64,000 nt of DNA from Paragonimus westermani (lineage: Eukaryota > Platyhelminthes > Trematoda > Plagiorchiida > Troglotrematidae): contig QNGE01002425.1 in the NCBI GenBank assembly GCA_008508345.1, forward strand, positions 1 to 64,000. The letters are read 5' to 3'. Made by a program: the position numbers and the translations under genes. Within the stretch, counting starts at the first letter, position 1, and each line of letters starts with the position of its first letter. This document shows, piece after piece, positions 60,029 through 64,000 of this stretch. Below the pieces are notes generated by a model. That model saw nothing but the letters and a program-made list of their open reading frames with translations. It was not told the DNA's origin and did not search any database.

Positions 60029-60268
60029 CTATGTGAGTTCGTCAATCACCTCTGCCTTGTTATCAGTATAGTCTGGCTGGATAGCTTGCTCACAGGGAAG
60101 GACATCAGTGCTCCCATCCAGCGAGTGACATGGACGGCCACCCATTAACTCCTGTGTTAAGCAGTCGAACAAGACAGGAAAAGAGAAGCAATCTTGGCGG
60201 AAGTCCATTCGGTCACTCCAAAATACTCTGCTGTACTTTTCACAGTCTAGCTGCGCATTACTCTGCAT
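60029..60268 (-). CDS. Open frame of 79 codons, unknown
   Basis: The minus frame from an ATG at 60268 reads naturally (CEKYSRVFWSDRMDFRQDCF, PVLFDCLTQELMGGRPCHSL, AIQPDYTDNKAEVIDELT) and stops at 60029. A GAG|GTGATT possible donor lies just before the end, and a GTGAGT follows the stop. No convincing acceptor is present. It may be an exon, an element relic or chance. No family recognised. Confidence 0.2.
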   Translation of the reverse strand: MQSNAQLDCEKYSRVFWSDRMDFRQDCFSFPVLFDCLTQELMGGRPCHSLDGSTDVLPCEQAIQPDYTDNKAEVIDELT

Positions 60269-60475
60269 CCGGATCTATCCTGGTCTTCTTATTTGATCAG
60301 TTCATTAAACCTACCGGAATTAACTAAATTTGAGTGATCGAACCTCATTATAATTGACCAGTGACTCTCGTGATTCACGTAGTGCGTTCCTATGATCATC
60401 TAACCTGACCATAAATTGGACGACTTTCATGAAAAGTTGATAACCTAATTTGTGTACATTTAGTGTACGCCTTAG

Positions 60476-60760
60476 ACATCATGCACCCTATACCGCATCT
60501 ATCGCTCGTCTAATGAACTAGTTCAGTGGATCCAGTTGCACCGACGTGTTCCTAAAGATAATCAATGTATCAGACTAGTTAGTGACTGTCCATCTCCTCG
60601 AGTCCGCCATTTACCTCGACCTCAAGTTCTGTCTGTTAAGTATCTGAGTGTTCTCGAGATTCGATAGCATGCATTTTACGTCCGACGTCACCATCCAGCA
60701 TTAGTTAATCGTCCGATTGCTTCAACCCAATTCACTGTCTTATTGCGTATGCACTTCACC
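60476..60760 (+). pseudogene. Decayed coding-like stretch, unknown
   Basis: The plus frame lacks an ATG near its start. It reads LYRIYRSSNELVQWIQLHRR, then VSDCPSPRVRHLPRPQVLSV, to a TAG at 60665-60667. It then continues in the same frame for about 30 more codons (AFYVRRHHPALVNRPIAS). An open frame broken by one stop suggests decayed coding sequence. Origin unknown. Confidence 0.2.
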
Positions 60761-60764
60761 TAAT

Positions 60765-61615
60765 GTTTACTCAGTGTGTCTATCAATTTTGATAGATTTT
60801 TAAGCGATTTCCAGTTGAAGTCATTCCTAGTTTTATTTACTACACTTCTCAGCATGACAAAAGAACATTCGACCATAAGAACAGTTGGTTCAATACACAT
60901 GGTACATTCGTACAGCTCAGCATTCCAGATATGTCCATTTATGAGAATAGGGATATGTAGGCGAGCACGTTTAAGCTAGCTCATCTTCAGGCCGGGACAC
61001 TTATGTGAAGGGGTGGAACAGTAAGATCGAGATATCGATCAGACTGGTTACAGAGAAACCAGGTCACTGGCCATTCACTTAGCGATAGGTTAATTGACCC
61101 ACTATGTGATGTTGGCCTAACCGTGTCGTTAGGGGCTGAAACGTAACTAAGAAGCTAATCCTCTATAACTTTGTCGAATATTCAACGCCCCTAGCTCAAA
61201 CTCATTCATCCACTCACCTCCTCACCAAACAATATCTTGTTGATATTTGGCCATTACCCGTAGTTCCTCTACCGAGTGTCCGGCTTGTACTTCGGTTCTG
61301 TTCAGTTACCAAATGTCCATCTCTGCAATCTGTAGAAGTGCACACAGTCAATAGTTCAGAGTTGTCGATCTGTTTCTAATTGCCCTACAGTTTGTTCGAT
61401 TTTTACGACCATCACGTAGTCCCACCTGGGAAATGGGGTCAATCGTAAAGGATGAAGGAAGACTCATCGAAAGCCAAATCATATAAGGGCTATGTTCGAG
61501 GAATCTACCACAGCCTATTAAGCCACTTTCAATCCTCAGTTCGTTTTCACGGTTAATTGTAATTAATGCACATTAACTAAATAAGACACGGCTACAATTG
61601 CGTTCTCTCTGAATG
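60765..61615. other. Non-coding stretch, nothing recognised
   Basis: No recognised features. Confidence 0.4.
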
Positions 61616-61621
61616 AGCCAG

Positions 61622-61937
61622 ACAATCACGAAATGGAACATGTTGGTTGGTGGCAGGAAGATGTTTGTGGAAAACATTTGGTTCATTTGGGTGCACAACA
61701 ACGGAACCTGATAACCAATCAGCCGTCGGCAGTGGAAACAGTGTTGTATTTGATGGAGGATGTACCTGATAAACCTCATGACGTATCGATTGTCAATTTG
61801 CTCAATATTGTAGCACACCTATTCCGAAAACGGGGCACAAAAATTGCGGACAAGTTATGCTTGGGTCGTGAAGAGGAAATTCCCGCACATTATGAACAAA
61901 TCTCACATGGCAAAAGATTGGATGTTCAAATTACCGC
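61622..61937 (+). CDS. Candidate exon, unknown protein
   Basis: An acceptor-like GCGTTCTCTCTGAATGAGCCAG precedes a frame open for 105 codons. A GC|GTAATC donor-like site lies directly before the TAA at 61939-61941. The product reads HVGWWQEDVCGKHLVHLGAQ, AVETVLYLMEDVPDKPHDVS, IVNLLNIVAHLFRKRGTKIA and LGREEEIPAHYEQISHGKRL. It is balanced in charge and helix-like in the middle. A minus frame is also open over most of it. An ATG at 61633 would allow a start here instead. No family is recognised. Confidence 0.35.
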
Positions 61938-61944
61938 GTAATCC

Positions 61945-64000
61945 ACTGTTCTGCTTTCAAAGCTGCTTCAAACGGCGTACATTCAGTTGTGTCGTCAGAT
62001 GAAACCTTTCTATTGATTTACATAGATGGTGGCTGATGTTTCTTGGGGAAATTCACTACAAAAAGGTCGTTTTATGTGAATACACTTGCCTTAAACTGGC
62101 ACTGCATGACTAACGTTAGCCGGAGAGGTTCCACAATAGATTTAGGGACCAAATTGTGTGAACTACATCACCGAGCAGACGGTTCACCATTGTCTTCCAT
62201 TCGTCAACTAGGGGAGAACGAGAGAATGGCGTCCAAGATTCGGATGTCAAAATGAAATCAATAATTGTTTCATCTCAACAAACGAGAATTCTGCAGAGCC
62301 TGTAAGTCGCAATCACCCAAGACAGTGACCTTCCAACTGAGTAACTGATACTACACCATTAAGTACTAGAGAACGGTAAGCATCAAACTAATTTCTAAAA
62401 CGGACTGGCCAATTTTGTCCGATTTCATGTTTGTATAAGGCATTGTAGGTTTTTGTAAACCATTACTTGCCCGACTGGAAACTCAAGTGAACATCACGGA
62501 TTCCAATCAAATCACCTTATCTTTGCTGGAGATGTGAGTATATAAAAAGCTGACGATTCATTTTGCAGGATGTATTGTTTGTTTGATTGATTGATTTGAC
62601 TTAACTGGAATTCCCTCTTTGTTCTCATACACCTGGGTCACCTAGCCATAAGCGATAATACTTGCTTTTCGCAATACCCTTGAAGTTTGTGTCCAGTGGG
62701 AGTTGGGGGTTTGTGTGAGTCAGATGACTTGATTTGCATTCAATTTTGTACTCTGAAAACCAAGCTGGTTTCCGAAATGCTGGTGATTGCGATAGGTGGA
62801 TAAGCTGTGCAACAATCTGAAGGACGAATCGACGACAATACTGGACAGATGCAGACCCTCCAAATTTAACAGCTGCATTAGTTATCTGGGAGCAGGTCTG
62901 ATAGAAGAGGTGAGATGGTCATTTCATGCGATGAGACATCTCATACCTAAAACTTTCACTTAGCAAAAATAGTCGTTACTCAGCCAGATTTGTGGAAGCC
63001 ACTGACAGTAGCTTAAACTACTTGATTTCAACCTAATTGTTTCATCTGAGCTGGGATCAACATCGTTCAACCCCTCTTTTCGTTTGCGTGGTTAATTTCC
63101 CGAAAATGACTTCCCTAATACTGTTGGCACAGTAATGAGTAGGAGCAAAAACGTACCACAAAAAGATGTCGGAAAGTTTTCTGTTCATTTCTGGATCTGA
63201 TAGGCATACATCCGATTACTGTCAGGAGTCCAGTCTCTCTGCGCGACTTTGTCAACCTTGTACAACGGTATACCCACTACTACTAAGCCAATGCTACCAA
63301 TATCTAACGGATACCGTCAGTTTACTCCCCAGGTAACTATCCATGATTGGGGTCTCTGAACTGCAACAGACGTTGGCTGTAAATTTTCCGAGACATCACG
63401 GCTCATCGAACTATTAGCTGCGGTATGCGCACAGTAACATCGCCCAGCTTGCTAAACTACGGAATACCGAGGTCTACGAGAACGTAAGTGATGATGCTGG
63501 CCACTCTATTGCTGTGATCTACATATAAAACTCTGGAAGCACGGGAAGAGGAAAGCCTAAGAAATCGGTTTGAAAGGGAAATGAGATTGAGGCGATGGTA
63601 ACATTCCTGTGTTTATCTACGTTGCATTATTTGGTGGATAGGCCTGGCTGGTTTTTATGGAGCGAGTTTGGTCAAATGGTAGATTGCTAGTCGAACGGAA
63701 AGACAAGCTTATATTCACTCCAGGGCTGTCTCCAAGACGTTTACTTCTAAAGAGAAGGACTATAATAGTTTTCATCAAAAACTTCGGCTGTGAAAGCCTA
63801 TGCCGCAAGGCGGTTGCGGAGCGGAAATAGATTAAGTCTGTCAACTATCCAAAATAACAAATCGATCGCCCAACATATCATCGAGATCTGCAGGTCTTCA
63901 CAATAATTCAAAATGTAGATTTCCATTCACGGATTGCCAGAACACACAACAAACACTTCATGTGAGATTAGCTCAAGGTGACCTTTTAGCGTAGATGGAT
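61945..64000. other. Non-coding stretch to the window end
   Basis: A short TTGATTGATTGA run lies near 62580. A segment at 63655-63730 starts like a tRNA head (TTGGTCAAATGGTAGA) but has no B box. Confidence 0.35.

Noticed and set aside
63655..63735. Possible plus-strand SINE head (TTGGTCAAATGG)
   Set aside because: No B box; the expected position reads TATTCACTCC.

Overview
The window looks like gene-poor, repeat-rich nuclear DNA of a metazoan, most likely a flatworm (fluke or tapeworm, with a fluke favoured). The case rests on decayed APE-type non-LTR retrotransposons of RTE-like and CR1-like character, tRNA-derived SINEs, a Tc1/mariner-like transposase relic, a SWIM/MULE transposase-type pseudogene, AT microsatellites, a 930-base assembly gap and splice signals around short open stretches. 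I see no operons, bacterial promoters, rRNA genes, CRISPR arrays or intact tRNA genes. The species cannot be fixed from this sequence alone.

Layout. 0-3 kb: a possible two-exon gene piece on the minus strand (90-729) with a C2-like look, and an exon-like open stretch at 2242-2634 (+). 5-7 kb: two imperfect stem-loops, then two copies of an unnamed repeat placed head to head. 9.3-11.2 kb (-) and 14.6-16.0 kb (+): two broken copies of one LINE family. 18.8 kb: a short perfect hairpin. 20.15-20.97 kb: TATATG-type microsatellite holding an inverted repeat, then three copies of a TTTGCAAATA-type unit. 21.3-22.7 kb (-): SWIM/MULE transposase-like pseudogene and an exon-like C-terminal piece. 27.3 kb: a SINE. 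31.8-32.5 kb: a Tc1/mariner-like relic whose N- and C-terminal halves face each other. 34.7-37.6 kb: a stack of four abutting elements (CR1 minus, CR1 plus, RTE-like plus, unnamed repeat minus). 39.7-39.9 kb: SINE pair. 43.8-44.2 kb: third CR1 piece. 44.86-44.93 kb: a 28-bp stem with an 11-nt loop. 45.8-46.3 kb: second RTE-like piece, interrupted by a single N. 49.5, 52.4 and 61.6 kb: exon-like stretches with splice signals. 54.7-55.7 kb: gap. 57.2 kb: another SINE.

Most of the window is therefore intergenic or intronic. The few exon-like stretches lie on both strands and cannot be joined into one gene with confidence. No pathway or gene cooperation can be read from the window. Its recognisable biology is mobile-element accumulation and decay, with a small number of structured segments that existing element families do not explain.
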